Shown here: positions 7,660 to 15,590 of the stretch, piece after piece
How positions within the stretch are numbered: position 1 is the first letter of the stretch
How the letters are laid out: every line of letters begins with the position of its first letter
Program-made: the position numbers and the translations under genes
The notes under the pieces: generated by a model
What the model saw: only the letters and a program-made list of their open reading frames with translations
Database searches by the model: none
What the model was told of the DNA's origin: nothing
NCBI RefSeq assembly: GCF_024691275.1
Contig: NZ_JAILNU010000009.1
Span: 29,502-93,501, forward strand
Length of the DNA stretch: 64,000 nucleotides
Reading direction: 5' to 3'
DNA from: Ruminococcus sp.
Lineage (GTDB): Bacteria; Bacillota; Clostridia; Oscillospirales; Ruminococcaceae

Positions 7660-9704
7660 TACAGCCTCCTTATATCAAATCTGCCGCTATCCGACAGCAC
7701 TATCTCAAAATTATTGTTTCCGCTGATATACAGCGTATTATCTGGAACATCGGCATCGTGCGGAGAATTTCCGCATATAACGGCAAGAACGCCGCTATCC
7801 TTTACAGCTTTTATGCTATCGGCAAAGCATACCGAGCTGCCGCTGTCTTCCACACGTACTGCTCCGTCATCGAAGGAGATCCTCAGATCACCGCATCTTA
7901 TCTCCGCAGAGCATCCTACAGCAGAAATACCCATATCTTCCCCGACAAATTCATCTTCACACACAGCAAGCCAGTTTTCCACATCGGTATAACTCAGCTC
8001 CTTGTCATATGAAGCAAAAGCCGCATTGACCTTTTCCGTGAGAACAACATTATCAACTCTGCCGATACCGTTCTTTGAAAGGTACTTTTTCACATATGCA
8101 GCCGAACGGTAATGACCGCTCAGGTCAATGACCTCTGCCGTACCGTTTGAACTCACAACAATCGCTGCATTGTTTCCTTTGCCTAAAACAGCAACTATAG
8201 TCTGTTCACTGCGCTTCATCTGTGAAATACCGCTTACGGCAAAAAGAAATGCAACAGCCGCAGCTGCTGAAATACATATATAACGCCTGTTTCTGAATAT
8301 GGCAACGGCGAACGCGACACATATCGCACATATTATCAGTCCGCCTCTTACCGCCCTGCTGTCACATGCAAAATGAGTGTACCTTATATGAGCAGCGGCA
8401 TCTGATATGCGCAGCACCATATCGTTCACAGCCTTTGCAAACGGCAGAAGATCAACAACACCTGCTGTCAGAGCATAAATAAGTCCTATGACCATTGACA
8501 GCGAACAGAACGGAACGATAATTATATTTGTCAGCGGTGAAACAAGTGACGTTTCATCAAAGTACATAAGCGAAAACGGCAGTATACAGACTGTCGTACA
8601 CAGCATTACCGCAAAGTTTACTGCTGCTTTCCGAAACAAAGTATCTCTCGGCATATCTTTTGTCATGTACGGTGCAAAAACCGCGATTCCGAAAGCACCT
8701 GCAACTGACAGAATAAATCCGCTGTCATAGACCGCATATGGCTGACAAATACATATAAGCAGAACAGCACCAGCAAGTGCATTGAAGGAGTCGTTCTGCC
8801 GTCGGAAAAGCCCTGCCGCATAAAAGAAATTCATCATTATTGCAGCACGTATCGCGGAAACAGGATAATTCGCAAGAGCTGTAATAAATATTATCAATAT
8901 TTCCATGACAGCAAAGGAAATGTATTTATTCACTCTGCAAATTCTGAGAAGTCCCATGAGAACAAGCACAGCCACCGAAACATGAAGTCCCGACACTGCC
9001 AGAATATGACCTATCCCGCAGCGGTATAAAGCAGTTTTCACACCCTGATCCATGCCGCGTTTCTCTCCGAAAACCATACCTGCCATCAGGTCGCCGCTGT
9101 CATCTCCGAGCTTAACGCGGAAATCCGAAATAATGCGTTCACGGTAGGAAGCTGCCGCCCTGCTCAGCTTTTTGGCATCAGTATGCTCGATACTGATATC
9201 CTTTGCGCTATCCAGTGCAAGGAAGACTCCATCTGACTTGTAATACCGCTCACTATCGAACAGATAATCACAGGACTGGCGTGAAAATTCACATTCGCCT
9301 ATACTGATGATATCTCCAAGCTCGGCATATTCACCCTGCGTGTAAAAACTTACCCTCGCAGGAATATCGCCGTTTATGCGTCCGCTGAGGATATAGTTCG
9401 ATTTTTCTCCGCTGTACCGTACAGCATCGGTGACCTCGCCGCGGAAGCTTCCCTTACACTCCTCCATAGTCATGCATCTGTCATAATCTGCGGCAGTATA
9501 AACACTGAATACTATCACCGCAGCTGCAAAGAATACCGACATCATTCCGTAGTCAAAAGCTTTAAAGCTATACCTCCTGCCCACGACAGCCGCTGCTGCG
9601 ATAACAGCTGCGAAGCCAACGATCAGGGCAGGACTTGTAAAAAATGAAGCGAAAAATAATCCCGCCATATACGCTGCCGCAGCTCCAATCATTTTTCGCT
9701 TCAT
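7659..9704 (-). CDS. comEC: ComEC/Rec2-family DNA uptake channel with degenerate hydrolase domain
   Basis: The 681-residue membrane protein starts with two hydrophobic helices and a soluble OB-like region (about 80-190). The competence domain follows, with the signature HILAVSGLHVSVAV near 232 and many membrane segments to about 490. ComEC imports single-stranded DNA during transformation. The C-terminal region (about 500-681) sits where a metallo-beta-lactamase-like domain is expected, but the HxHxDH metal motif is absent; the corresponding strand reads NVVLTEKVNAAF. The channel part looks intact. No other com gene is in the window. Confidence 0.88.
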   Translation of the reverse strand: MKRKMIGAAAAYMAGLFFASFFTSPALIVGFAAVIAAAAVVGRRYSFKAFDYGMMSVFFAAAVIVFSVYTAADYDRCMTMEECKGSFRGEVTDAVRYSGEKSNYILSGRINGDIPARVSFYTQGEYAELGDIISIGECEFSRQSCDYLFDSERYYKSDGVFLALDSAKDISIEHTDAKKLSRAAASYRERIISDFRVKLGDDSGDLMAGMVFGEKRGMDQGVKTALYRCGIGHILAVSGLHVSVAVLVLMGLLRICRVNKYISFAVMEILIIFITALANYPVSAIRAAIMMNFFYAAGLFRRQNDSFNALAGAVLLICICQPYAVYDSGFILSVAGAFGIAVFAPYMTKDMPRDTLFRKAAVNFAVMLCTTVCILPFSLMYFDETSLVSPLTNIIIVPFCSLSMVIGLIYALTAGVVDLLPFAKAVNDMVLRISDAAAHIRYTHFACDSRAVRGGLIICAICVAFAVAIFRNRRYICISAAAAVAFLFAVSGISQMKRSEQTIVAVLGKGNNAAIVVSSNGTAEVIDLSGHYRSAAYVKKYLSKNGIGRVDNVVLTEKVNAAFASYDKELSYTDVENWLAVCEDEFVGEDMGISAVGCSAEIRCGDLRISFDDGAVRVEDSGSSVCFADSIKAVKDSGVLAVICGNSPHDADVPDNTLYISGNNNFEIVLSDSGRFDIRRL

Positions 9705-9714
9705 AAATTATACC

Positions 9715-10263
9715 TTATTTAAAGAAAAGCGGAAGCTTTTCAAGGAAGATTATATCCTTCCTGTCAGCAGCATCGCCCTCAGCAAGAACGGCTGCCTTAC
9801 CTGTGATCTCTCCGCCTGCCTCATTGACAAGCTTTTCCAGTGCGAGAAGTGACTCACCTGTGCTGATAACGTCATCAACTATGAGAACCTGCTTGCCTCT
9901 GAGCAACTCGGCTTTTTCCTGTGAGAGGTAAAGTGTCTGCTCAGCCGCAGTAGTGATGGACTTTACTGTAACAGCGATAGGATCTGTCATGTAGAGCTTT
10001 ACAGACTTTCTTGCTACTACATAAGGCTTTCCGCTCTCTCTTGCCATTTCGTAAGCAAGCGGGATACCCTTTGACTCAGCTGTCACTATCACATCAAAGT
10101 AAGGAGACTTTGCGAGAAGCTGATTTGCAACAGCCATAGTAAGCTCCACATCTGAGAACATAACGAAAGCAGCAATATCCAGCTTATCATTAAGAGGACA
10201 GATAGGAAGCTCTCTCTCAAGACCTGCAACCTTTAACTTATAAGTATTTTCCACGATCAACAC
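9715..10263 (-). CDS. Phosphoribosyltransferase, adenine/xanthine type
   Basis: The 182-residue type I phosphoribosyltransferase has the PRPP-binding signature VLIVDDVISTGES near residue 127 and the flexible-loop region ARKSVKLY. ESKGIPLAYEMAR near 63 resembles adenine and xanthine phosphoribosyltransferases, which salvage purine bases with PRPP. The N-terminus differs from classic Apt, so base specificity is not assigned. It starts 3 bp after the HIT-protein gene, which acts on purine nucleotide conjugates, so a purine-related link is plausible. Confidence 0.82.
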   Translation of the reverse strand: MLIVENTYKLKVAGLERELPICPLNDKLDIAAFVMFSDVELTMAVANQLLAKSPYFDVIVTAESKGIPLAYEMARESGKPYVVARKSVKLYMTDPIAVTVKSITTAAEQTLYLSQEKAELLRGKQVLIVDDVISTGESLLALEKLVNEAGGEITGKAAVLAEGDAADRKDIIFLEKLPLFFK

Positions 10264-10266
10264 TCC

Positions 10267-10620
10267 TTATTCAGTTTTGCCGAGGGATTCAGGACCCCAG
10301 CCCATTTTTACGCCTGCAAGCATATGGAAATGCAGATGCTTTACGGTCTGACCTGCATCGTCGCCGCAGTTATTGATGATACGATAGCTCTCGATACCCT
10401 CAGCCTTTGCGATCTTTGCAGCAGCCTCGAACACCTTGGCTACAGATGAGGAATTTTCCTCGGTTATCTCGTTAGCAGAGGAGATATGCACCTTAGGGAT
10501 TATAAGATAATGAACAGGAGCTATAGGAGCGATGTCCTTGAAAGCATAGACAAACTCGTCCTCATAGACCTTAGTGCTTGGAATCTCGCCGTCGATAATT
10601 TTGCAGAATAAACAATCCAT
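10267..10620 (-). CDS. hinT: HIT-family purine nucleoside phosphoramidase
   Basis: The 117-residue protein starts MDCLFCKIIDGEIPS, typical of HinT, and has the histidine triad HLHFHML near residue 95 with a following tryptophan. HinT hydrolyses adenosine phosphoramidates and cleans up aminoacyl-adenylates released by aminoacyl-tRNA synthetases, which fits its place after alaS. N-terminal cysteines and a histidine in the centre could bind zinc. AAGGAGA precedes the ATG. Confidence 0.93.
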   Translation of the reverse strand: MDCLFCKIIDGEIPSTKVYEDEFVYAFKDIAPIAPVHYLIIPKVHISSANEITEENSSSVAKVFEAAAKIAKAEGIESYRIINNCGDDAGQTVKHLHFHMLAGVKMGWGPESLGKTE

Positions 10621-10652
10621 ACTGATTCTCCTTTACAATATTTTTTATATCA

Positions 10653-10672
10653 GGGCGGACTCAGCCGCCCTT
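10653..10672 (-). promoter_or_regulatory. Intercistronic hairpin between alaS and hinT
   Basis: GGGCGGCTGAGTCCGCCC forms a GC-rich stem with a short loop on the minus strand. No U run follows in the direction of transcription, so it is more likely an mRNA stability or processing element than a terminator. Confidence 0.45.
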
Positions 10673-10676
10673 AGAA

Positions 10677-13307
10677 TTACTTAACAGTGTCTGCAACAAC
10701 GTCCGCAAATTTAGCAAGTGCATCGTCGATCTTAGCGATATCGCCTGCACCTGCCATAGCTCCGTCAGGCTTTCCGCCGCCCTTACCGCCTGTTACAGCA
10801 GCTATCTCGCGGACGATCTTGCCTGCGTTGGCACCCTTCGCAACAGCTTCCTTTGTACATACGCAGTAGAATGTGCCCTTTTCGCCGACAGTGCCTGCAA
10901 AGAGAGCTATAATAGCTTCGTCCTTGTCCTTGACGCTGTCGCCCAGCTTTCTGAGAGCATCAGGAGCAGAACCTTCCATACGTGCGGAAACGATCTTCAC
11001 GCCGTTTACTTCCTTAGCGTTGTCGAAGAGAGCAGCTGTCTTGGAGTTAGCTATCTGCTGTGTAAGGCTTTCCAGCTTCTTGTCCTTCTCCTTTGACTCA
11101 GCAGCAATTGCAGCGCACTTCTCGGGGAGTTCTGTGATATTTGCAAGCTTGAGAGCCTTTGCTGACTTGATGATAGTATTCTTGAACTCGTTGAGGAGAT
11201 TGATAACGTTCATACCTGTAACAGCTTCGATACGTCTTACGCCTGCTGCAACAGAGCTCTCGGAAACTATCTTGAAAAGACCGATCTGAGCAGTATTTGA
11301 TATATGAGTACCGCCGCAGAACTCAACTGACTTGTTAGCAGTTACAACGCGGACAGTATCACCGTACTTCTCGCCAAAGAGAGCCATAGCGCCCAGCTTT
11401 CTTGCCTCGTCGATAGGCATTTCCTTCATAGTAACAGGGAAAGAAGACATTATCTCAGCATTTACGATGTCCTCGACTCTTGCTATCTCCTCCTCAGTCA
11501 TAGCGCTGAAGTGGTTGAAGTCGAAACGGCAAGCCTTTTCGTTAACGAGCTGACCGGCCTGATGAACGTGGTCGCCAAGCACCTGTCTGAGTGCGTGCTG
11601 GAGAAGATGTGCAGTTGTATGGTTGCGCATGATAGCCATTCTGCGATCCTTCTCTATCTGAGCGAGGACTTTGTCTCCCTTGGAGATGCTTCCCTGCTCA
11701 ACTGTAGCGATATGGAGGAAATGTCCCTCTGACTTTATAGTATCATCAACAGAAGCGATATTAGCGCCGTTGATGAGCATACCTGTGTCGCCGACCTGTC
11801 CGCCGCTCTCAGCGTAGAAAGGAGTAACATCGAGAACGATAACAACATCGTCGCCCTCAACAGCTGTTTCAACTTCCTTGCCGTCCTTGTAGATAGCGAG
11901 TATCTCAGCGTCCTCAGCCTCGAAGTCGGTATAACCTGTGAATATAGTTGCCGGAGCATCTACCTTGATGCTGTTGTCAGCCCATGACGAACCTGCCTTT
12001 GCAGCGTGGTCAGCCTTAGCTCTTGCTCTCTGCTCCTTAGCAAGCTCTGTGAAGCGCTCGCGGTCAACTGTGTAGCCCTTCTCCTCGCATATTTCCTCTG
12101 TGAGGTCTATCGGGAAGCCGTATGTATCGGAAAGCTTGAATGCGTCGTCGCCCGAGAGTACCTTACCGCCCTCAGCAGCAAGCTTTTCTGTGAACTGATT
12201 GAGGAGCTCTGTGCCCTTGTCGATAGTCTTTGCAAAAGCTTCTTCCTCAACGCCTATTATCTTCTTGATATAGTCGCGCTTTTCAGCAAGCTCAGGATAA
12301 GCATTTGCGTTCTCGTTGATAACTGTATCGCAAACCTCTGTGAGGAAAGGTCTCTTAACGCCTAAGAGTCTGCCGTGACGGGCAGCTCTTCTGAGGAGGC
12401 GGCGGAGAACATATCCGCGTCCCTCGTTTGAAGGAAGGATACCGTCGCCTACCATGAAGGTAGTGCTTCTGATGTGATCTGTGATAACACGAAGCGAAAC
12501 GTCCTTCTTAGCGTCTTTCTTATATTCAACACCTGCAATGGAGGAAATGTGCTTCATGATATTCTGAACAGTATCTACCTCGAAGATATTGTCAACACCC
12601 TGCATTACACAAGCAAGTCTTTCAAGACCCATACCAGTGTCGATGTTCTTGCTCTTCATCTCAGCGTAGTGACCTTCACCGTCACTGTCGAACTGGCTGA
12701 AAACGAGGTTCCATATCTCAATAACTCTGTCGCAGTCGCTTGCCTGCTCGAAGCTCTCGAAAGGACCATAAGCCTCTCCGCGGTCAAAGTGTATCTCAGA
12801 ACATGGACCGCAAGGACCTGAACCGTGCTCCCAGAAGTTGTCCTTCTTGCCGAGACGGATTATCCTGTCGTGAGGGATACCGATATGGTTCTCCCAGATC
12901 TGCTCAGCCTCGTCATCGCTCTCGAATATTGTGATCCAGAGCTTTTCAGCAGGGATCTCAAGTGTCTTTGTGAGGAACTCCCAAGCCCAATCGATAGCCT
13001 CTGTCTTGAAGTAATCGCCGAAAGAGAAATTGCCGAGCATCTCGAAATATGTACCGTGACGAGCAGTCTTGCCAACGCTCTCGATATCGGGAGTTCTGAT
13101 ACATTTCTGGCAGGTAGTTACTCTCTTGTTCGGAGGAGTAGCCTGTCCGAGGAAAAACTTTTTAAGAGGAGCCATACCTGAATTGATAAGAAGGAGGCTC
13201 TTGTCACCCTGAGGTACAAGTGAAGCGCTCGCCATTCTTGTATGGTTCTTACTTTCAAAGAATGAAAGATACTTTTCACGAAGATCATTAAGACCTGTCC
13301 ACTGCAT
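10677..13307 (-). CDS. alaS: Alanine--tRNA ligase
   Basis: The 876-residue length is normal for bacterial AlaRS. The class II catalytic core (1-440) has RHGTYFEMLGNFSFGDYFK (motif 2) and the motif 3 region with LRRLLRRAARHGR. The editing domain (about 550-710) keeps its zinc ligands HTTAHLLQHALR and CGGTHISNT, which clear Ser and Gly mischarged onto tRNA-Ala. The C-Ala domain follows with a glycine-rich tail (TGGKGGGKPDGAMAG). It has a strong AAAGGAG site. A T-box leader and two tRNA-like elements precede it, so expression should respond to uncharged tRNA-Ala. Confidence 0.97.
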   Translation of the reverse strand: MQWTGLNDLREKYLSFFESKNHTRMASASLVPQGDKSLLLINSGMAPLKKFFLGQATPPNKRVTTCQKCIRTPDIESVGKTARHGTYFEMLGNFSFGDYFKTEAIDWAWEFLTKTLEIPAEKLWITIFESDDEAEQIWENHIGIPHDRIIRLGKKDNFWEHGSGPCGPCSEIHFDRGEAYGPFESFEQASDCDRVIEIWNLVFSQFDSDGEGHYAEMKSKNIDTGMGLERLACVMQGVDNIFEVDTVQNIMKHISSIAGVEYKKDAKKDVSLRVITDHIRSTTFMVGDGILPSNEGRGYVLRRLLRRAARHGRLLGVKRPFLTEVCDTVINENANAYPELAEKRDYIKKIIGVEEEAFAKTIDKGTELLNQFTEKLAAEGGKVLSGDDAFKLSDTYGFPIDLTEEICEEKGYTVDRERFTELAKEQRARAKADHAAKAGSSWADNSIKVDAPATIFTGYTDFEAEDAEILAIYKDGKEVETAVEGDDVVIVLDVTPFYAESGGQVGDTGMLINGANIASVDDTIKSEGHFLHIATVEQGSISKGDKVLAQIEKDRRMAIMRNHTTAHLLQHALRQVLGDHVHQAGQLVNEKACRFDFNHFSAMTEEEIARVEDIVNAEIMSSFPVTMKEMPIDEARKLGAMALFGEKYGDTVRVVTANKSVEFCGGTHISNTAQIGLFKIVSESSVAAGVRRIEAVTGMNVINLLNEFKNTIIKSAKALKLANITELPEKCAAIAAESKEKDKKLESLTQQIANSKTAALFDNAKEVNGVKIVSARMEGSAPDALRKLGDSVKDKDEAIIALFAGTVGEKGTFYCVCTKEAVAKGANAGKIVREIAAVTGGKGGGKPDGAMAGAGDIAKIDDALAKFADVVADTVK

Positions 13308-13337
13308 AAATATATCTCCTTTAAAATATTATTGCGG

Positions 13338-13449
13338 TGTACCGTACAGGATTTTAACCTGTGCCCTCCGACGTGGAACAGTTATGCTGTTACCGTCTTT
13401 GGCAAGACGGAGTTTTACATCGGCGTTCTGAACGCTGAACTAACGGTAC
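13338..13449 (-). tRNA. tRNA-like element B with 61-nt insert replacing the anticodon region
   Basis: Read on the minus strand it has a perfect 7-bp acceptor stem (GTACCGT/ACGGTAC), T8-A9, a D arm GTTC-AGCGTTCA-GAAC, a perfect T stem ACAGG/CCTGT and an A discriminator followed by CC. The region between the D and T arms is 61 nt instead of about 22. It folds almost completely: CCGATGT/ACGTCGG encloses two hairpins, CCGTCTT-GCCA-AAGACGG and AACAG-CATAA-CTGTT. The D loop lacks the GG pair and the T loop is TTAAAAT, so the usual 19-56 contact is lost. It is probably not a normal elongator tRNA. It ends 30 nt before alaS. Confidence 0.6.
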
Positions 13450-13462
13450 GTATACATATAGG

Positions 13463-13555
13463 TGCGCCGTGCGGGATTTGAACCTGCGGATCATAAAATG
13501 CTGAACCTCTCTTATACAAGACAGTGATTTGCTCTGCCAACTGAGCTAACGGCGC
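13463..13555 (-). tRNA. tRNA-like element A with 42-nt insert replacing the anticodon region
   Basis: On the minus strand this has a perfect acceptor stem (GCGCCGT/ACGGCGC), a canonical D arm GCTC-AGTTGGCA-GAGC, the T loop TTCAAAT and an A discriminator followed by CC. The outer parts resemble a clostridial tRNA-Lys. The T stem has one A-C mismatch. The D-to-T-arm region is 42 nt, longer than a standard or long-variable-arm tRNA, and position 27 onward does not form a 5-7-5 anticodon arm. It contains ATCA/TGAT and an inner hairpin CTGTCTT-GTAT-AAGAGAG. The motifs GTCTTG, AAGA and CAGCAT are shared with element B. It begins right after the T-box terminator. Confidence 0.6.
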
Positions 13556-13560
13556 ATAAA

Positions 13561-13776
13561 TAAAAACACCTCCGCCGCCAAATGGGACGAAGGCTCTCGT
13601 GGTACCACCCAAATTTAAGAAAACAGCTGTTTTCTCCTCATACATCTTTAACGCAGAAATACGCCTCGGTTTCCCGAAGAAGCTCAGGGGTAGCACCTGT
13701 CCGTCATGTAAAAGCTCGCACCGTCCGCTTTTTCTCTGAGGCATAACGCATACAGTCAGTCCCGTCAATGCTATAC
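13561..13776 (-). promoter_or_regulatory. T-box leader of the alaS transcription unit
   Basis: The T-box core TGGGTGGTACCACGAG is at 13596-13611 on the minus strand; the variable base of TGGT can pair with the A discriminator of tRNA-Ala. CTCAG/CTGAG close a stem I candidate whose 3' strand contains GGTGCTACC, offering GCT as an alanine specifier. A perfect GAAAACAGCTGTTTTC hairpin precedes the antiterminator. Stem I looks short, and the usual AGTA bulge was not found. By family knowledge, uncharged tRNA-Ala stabilises the antiterminator. Confidence 0.88.
13562..13597 (-). terminator. T-box-controlled intrinsic terminator
   Basis: CCTTCGTCC pairs with the GGCGGCGGAGG side through an ATTT loop, followed by GTGTTTTTATTT. 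It lies between the T-box core and tRNA-like element A, so both tRNA-like elements and alaS are under the same read-through decision. Confidence 0.8.
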
Positions 13777-13782
13777 CTCTAT

Positions 13783-13811
13783 ATTATAACGCTGTTTCGT
13801 TCAAAAGTCAA
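13783..13811 (-). promoter_or_regulatory. SigA-type promoter of T-box/tRNA-like/alaS unit
   Basis: TTGACT, a 17-bp spacer and TATAAT are read on the minus strand, with transcription expected to start near 13776, just before the T-box leader. Confidence 0.88.
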
Positions 13812-13847
13812 TGGGTTTGAAAAGATTTCTGCAAAAATGCTGCTTTA

Positions 13848-15455
13848 TTATTTCTTTTTAATGTTGAGTTCCCTTATCTTCTCTGCGATCTCCCGAAAAA
13901 CAGGAGCAGCTGCTTCGTTGCCGTAGCCGCCGTTCTCAATGAGCACCGTTACTGCGTATTTCGGCTTTCTTGACGGAAAAAAGCCTGTTATCCATGCATG
14001 GCAAAGCTCCTCCCCTTTCTCGTCCAGCTTTCCTGTCTGCGCTGTTGAGGTCTTCGCACCCAAACTTATCACATTTGACCGTGCTTTTGAGTTTTCGTTG
14101 TCCCGAACCGCAGATATCATCATTTTGCGAAGCTGCATTGCCGTATCACTGCTCATTGCCGTTGAATAGCGCGTAGGCTTTTCGTCCGCAACTGCCTCAC
14201 CGTCAGCTGTAATACCTTTGATAAGCCGAAGAACAGGCATATCTCCGCCATTGCATATCCCGCAGGTGAGCTGTGTTATCTGTAACGGTGTTGCAGCGAG
14301 CTTACCCTGACCAAAGGAAAAATTCGCACGTTCAGCAGGTACCGAAAGCTGCTTTTCCGTGGGAAGAACTCCTCCCGAACCTGTAACTCCTGCGCAGAGA
14401 TAGTTTTCCTTTCCGAATCCGAGATACTCTGCCATTTGCCTGTATTTCCCTATATCAAGGCTCCTCGCAAGATCTATGAAATACGTGTTGCAGGAATTTG
14501 TCATTGCCTCAGTCATATCCTGCAATCCGTGACCGTCAAGCTTGTGGCAGTTGAATATCTTGCCTTCGATGTCTGTACTCCCTGTGCAGGCGTATGTCCT
14601 TCCGCCAAAGCCCTCCTCGATAGCTGCTGCCGCTGTAACAAGTTTGAAGACCGAACCGACACTGTACGAGTACAGTGCGCGGTCTATAAGCGGACACCTG
14701 CGGTCTTTCATCGCTTTTTCAATATCACTCGTTTCGTAGCACGGGAAACTGGCAAGTCCCAGAATATCACCTGTTTTTACATCTGCACAAACTATCGCTC
14801 CTGTATCAATGCGGCTGCCGCAGTCCTCGCATATCTTCTGGATATCGCTGTCAAGAGTCAGAACTACACCTGTTTTATATGAGCTGCTGCGAAAGACCTT
14901 CTTGCCGTCACCTATCAGTATACGTCCCATGCCGTCCTTTTTGTAGGAAACGCTGTTAGACGGAAAGTTGTTTCGCAGAATATCATCATAGGCATATTCT
15001 ATGCCGTCAGCTCCCTTATCATCGGATAAATAGCCTATTATGTGCTGAGCGGTCTGATGCTCGGAATAGCGTATCGGCACTTCAAATATGGTAAGCCCGT
15101 CGGATTCAAGCGCCTTGTCGCTGCAATCAAACACAAACGGCTCGCCTTTATCAAACTGCTCGTAAAAGCTGTCCTTATCAATGGCATATTCGGCAGTCTG
15201 TTCCCTGTCAAGTGCGGAAGGCACCGCGGCTGCGATATGCTTTTTTTCCGCATTGATGAGCGGACGCATATTCCTGTCGTAGATAGTTCCCTGACACCGC
15301 CCCGCTTCAATAGTCAGTGTGCTTTCGAGCTGTGCCGCCGGAACGTCCTTCTGCTCAACCGCTATGCGATAGTAATTCAATGCTATGAATGTAAAGCTGA
15401 TGAAAAAAGCTGCCGTAAGTATCAGTACTCCGTGCTCGCCGCGTTTTCGTACCAT
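13848..15455 (-). CDS. Class B penicillin-binding protein (FtsI/PbpA-like transpeptidase)
   Basis: The 535-residue protein has one N-terminal membrane anchor (about 10-30), a dimerisation region and a C-terminal DD-transpeptidase domain that cross-links peptidoglycan outside the membrane. The active-site Ser268 is in SVFK, the SxN motif is SCN (321-323), and the third motif reads KTS (468-470) instead of the usual KTG. There are no PASTA repeats, so it resembles small PbpA/SpoVD-type proteins of clostridia. It is a single gene upstream of the alaS promoter on the same strand. It may serve division, elongation or sporulation. Confidence 0.88.
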   Translation of the reverse strand: MVRKRGEHGVLILTAAFFISFTFIALNYYRIAVEQKDVPAAQLESTLTIEAGRCQGTIYDRNMRPLINAEKKHIAAAVPSALDREQTAEYAIDKDSFYEQFDKGEPFVFDCSDKALESDGLTIFEVPIRYSEHQTAQHIIGYLSDDKGADGIEYAYDDILRNNFPSNSVSYKKDGMGRILIGDGKKVFRSSSYKTGVVLTLDSDIQKICEDCGSRIDTGAIVCADVKTGDILGLASFPCYETSDIEKAMKDRRCPLIDRALYSYSVGSVFKLVTAAAAIEEGFGGRTYACTGSTDIEGKIFNCHKLDGHGLQDMTEAMTNSCNTYFIDLARSLDIGKYRQMAEYLGFGKENYLCAGVTGSGGVLPTEKQLSVPAERANFSFGQGKLAATPLQITQLTCGICNGGDMPVLRLIKGITADGEAVADEKPTRYSTAMSSDTAMQLRKMMISAVRDNENSKARSNVISLGAKTSTAQTGKLDEKGEELCHAWITGFFPSRKPKYAVTVLIENGGYGNEAAAPVFREIAEKIRELNIKKK

Positions 15456-15514
15456 GATATCACCTCACGTATAGCATTGACAGGAACAGAGCTAATATTC
15501 AGTCATCATAAAAT

Positions 15515-15540
15515 AGAAAGGACGACCATTGGTCGTCCAA
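15515..15540 (-). terminator. Terminator-like hairpin after the orphan gene
   Basis: GGACGACC pairs perfectly with GGTCGTCC around a very short loop. TTTCTATTTTAT follows on the minus strand, downstream of the 15591-16439 gene. Confidence 0.6.
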
Positions 15541-15590
15541 ATTAAGTATTTTCGTTTGTTGATTCAGTGTAAGTATAATCCATCAATACA

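Noticed and set aside
10653-10672. Terminator between alaS and hinT
   Set aside because: The GC-rich hairpin lacks a U run in the direction of transcription, so it was listed as an intercistronic hairpin instead.
13463-13555. Ordinary tRNA-Lys or tRNA-Thr
   Set aside because: The outer stems resemble tRNA-Lys, but bases after position 26 do not form a 5-bp stem with a 7-nt loop in the correct place, and the D-to-T interval is too long.
13415-13768. 117-aa minus-strand ORF upstream of alaS
   Set aside because: It runs through the T-box leader, its terminator and a tRNA-like element; the peptide has no domain and the DNA is explained by RNA structure.
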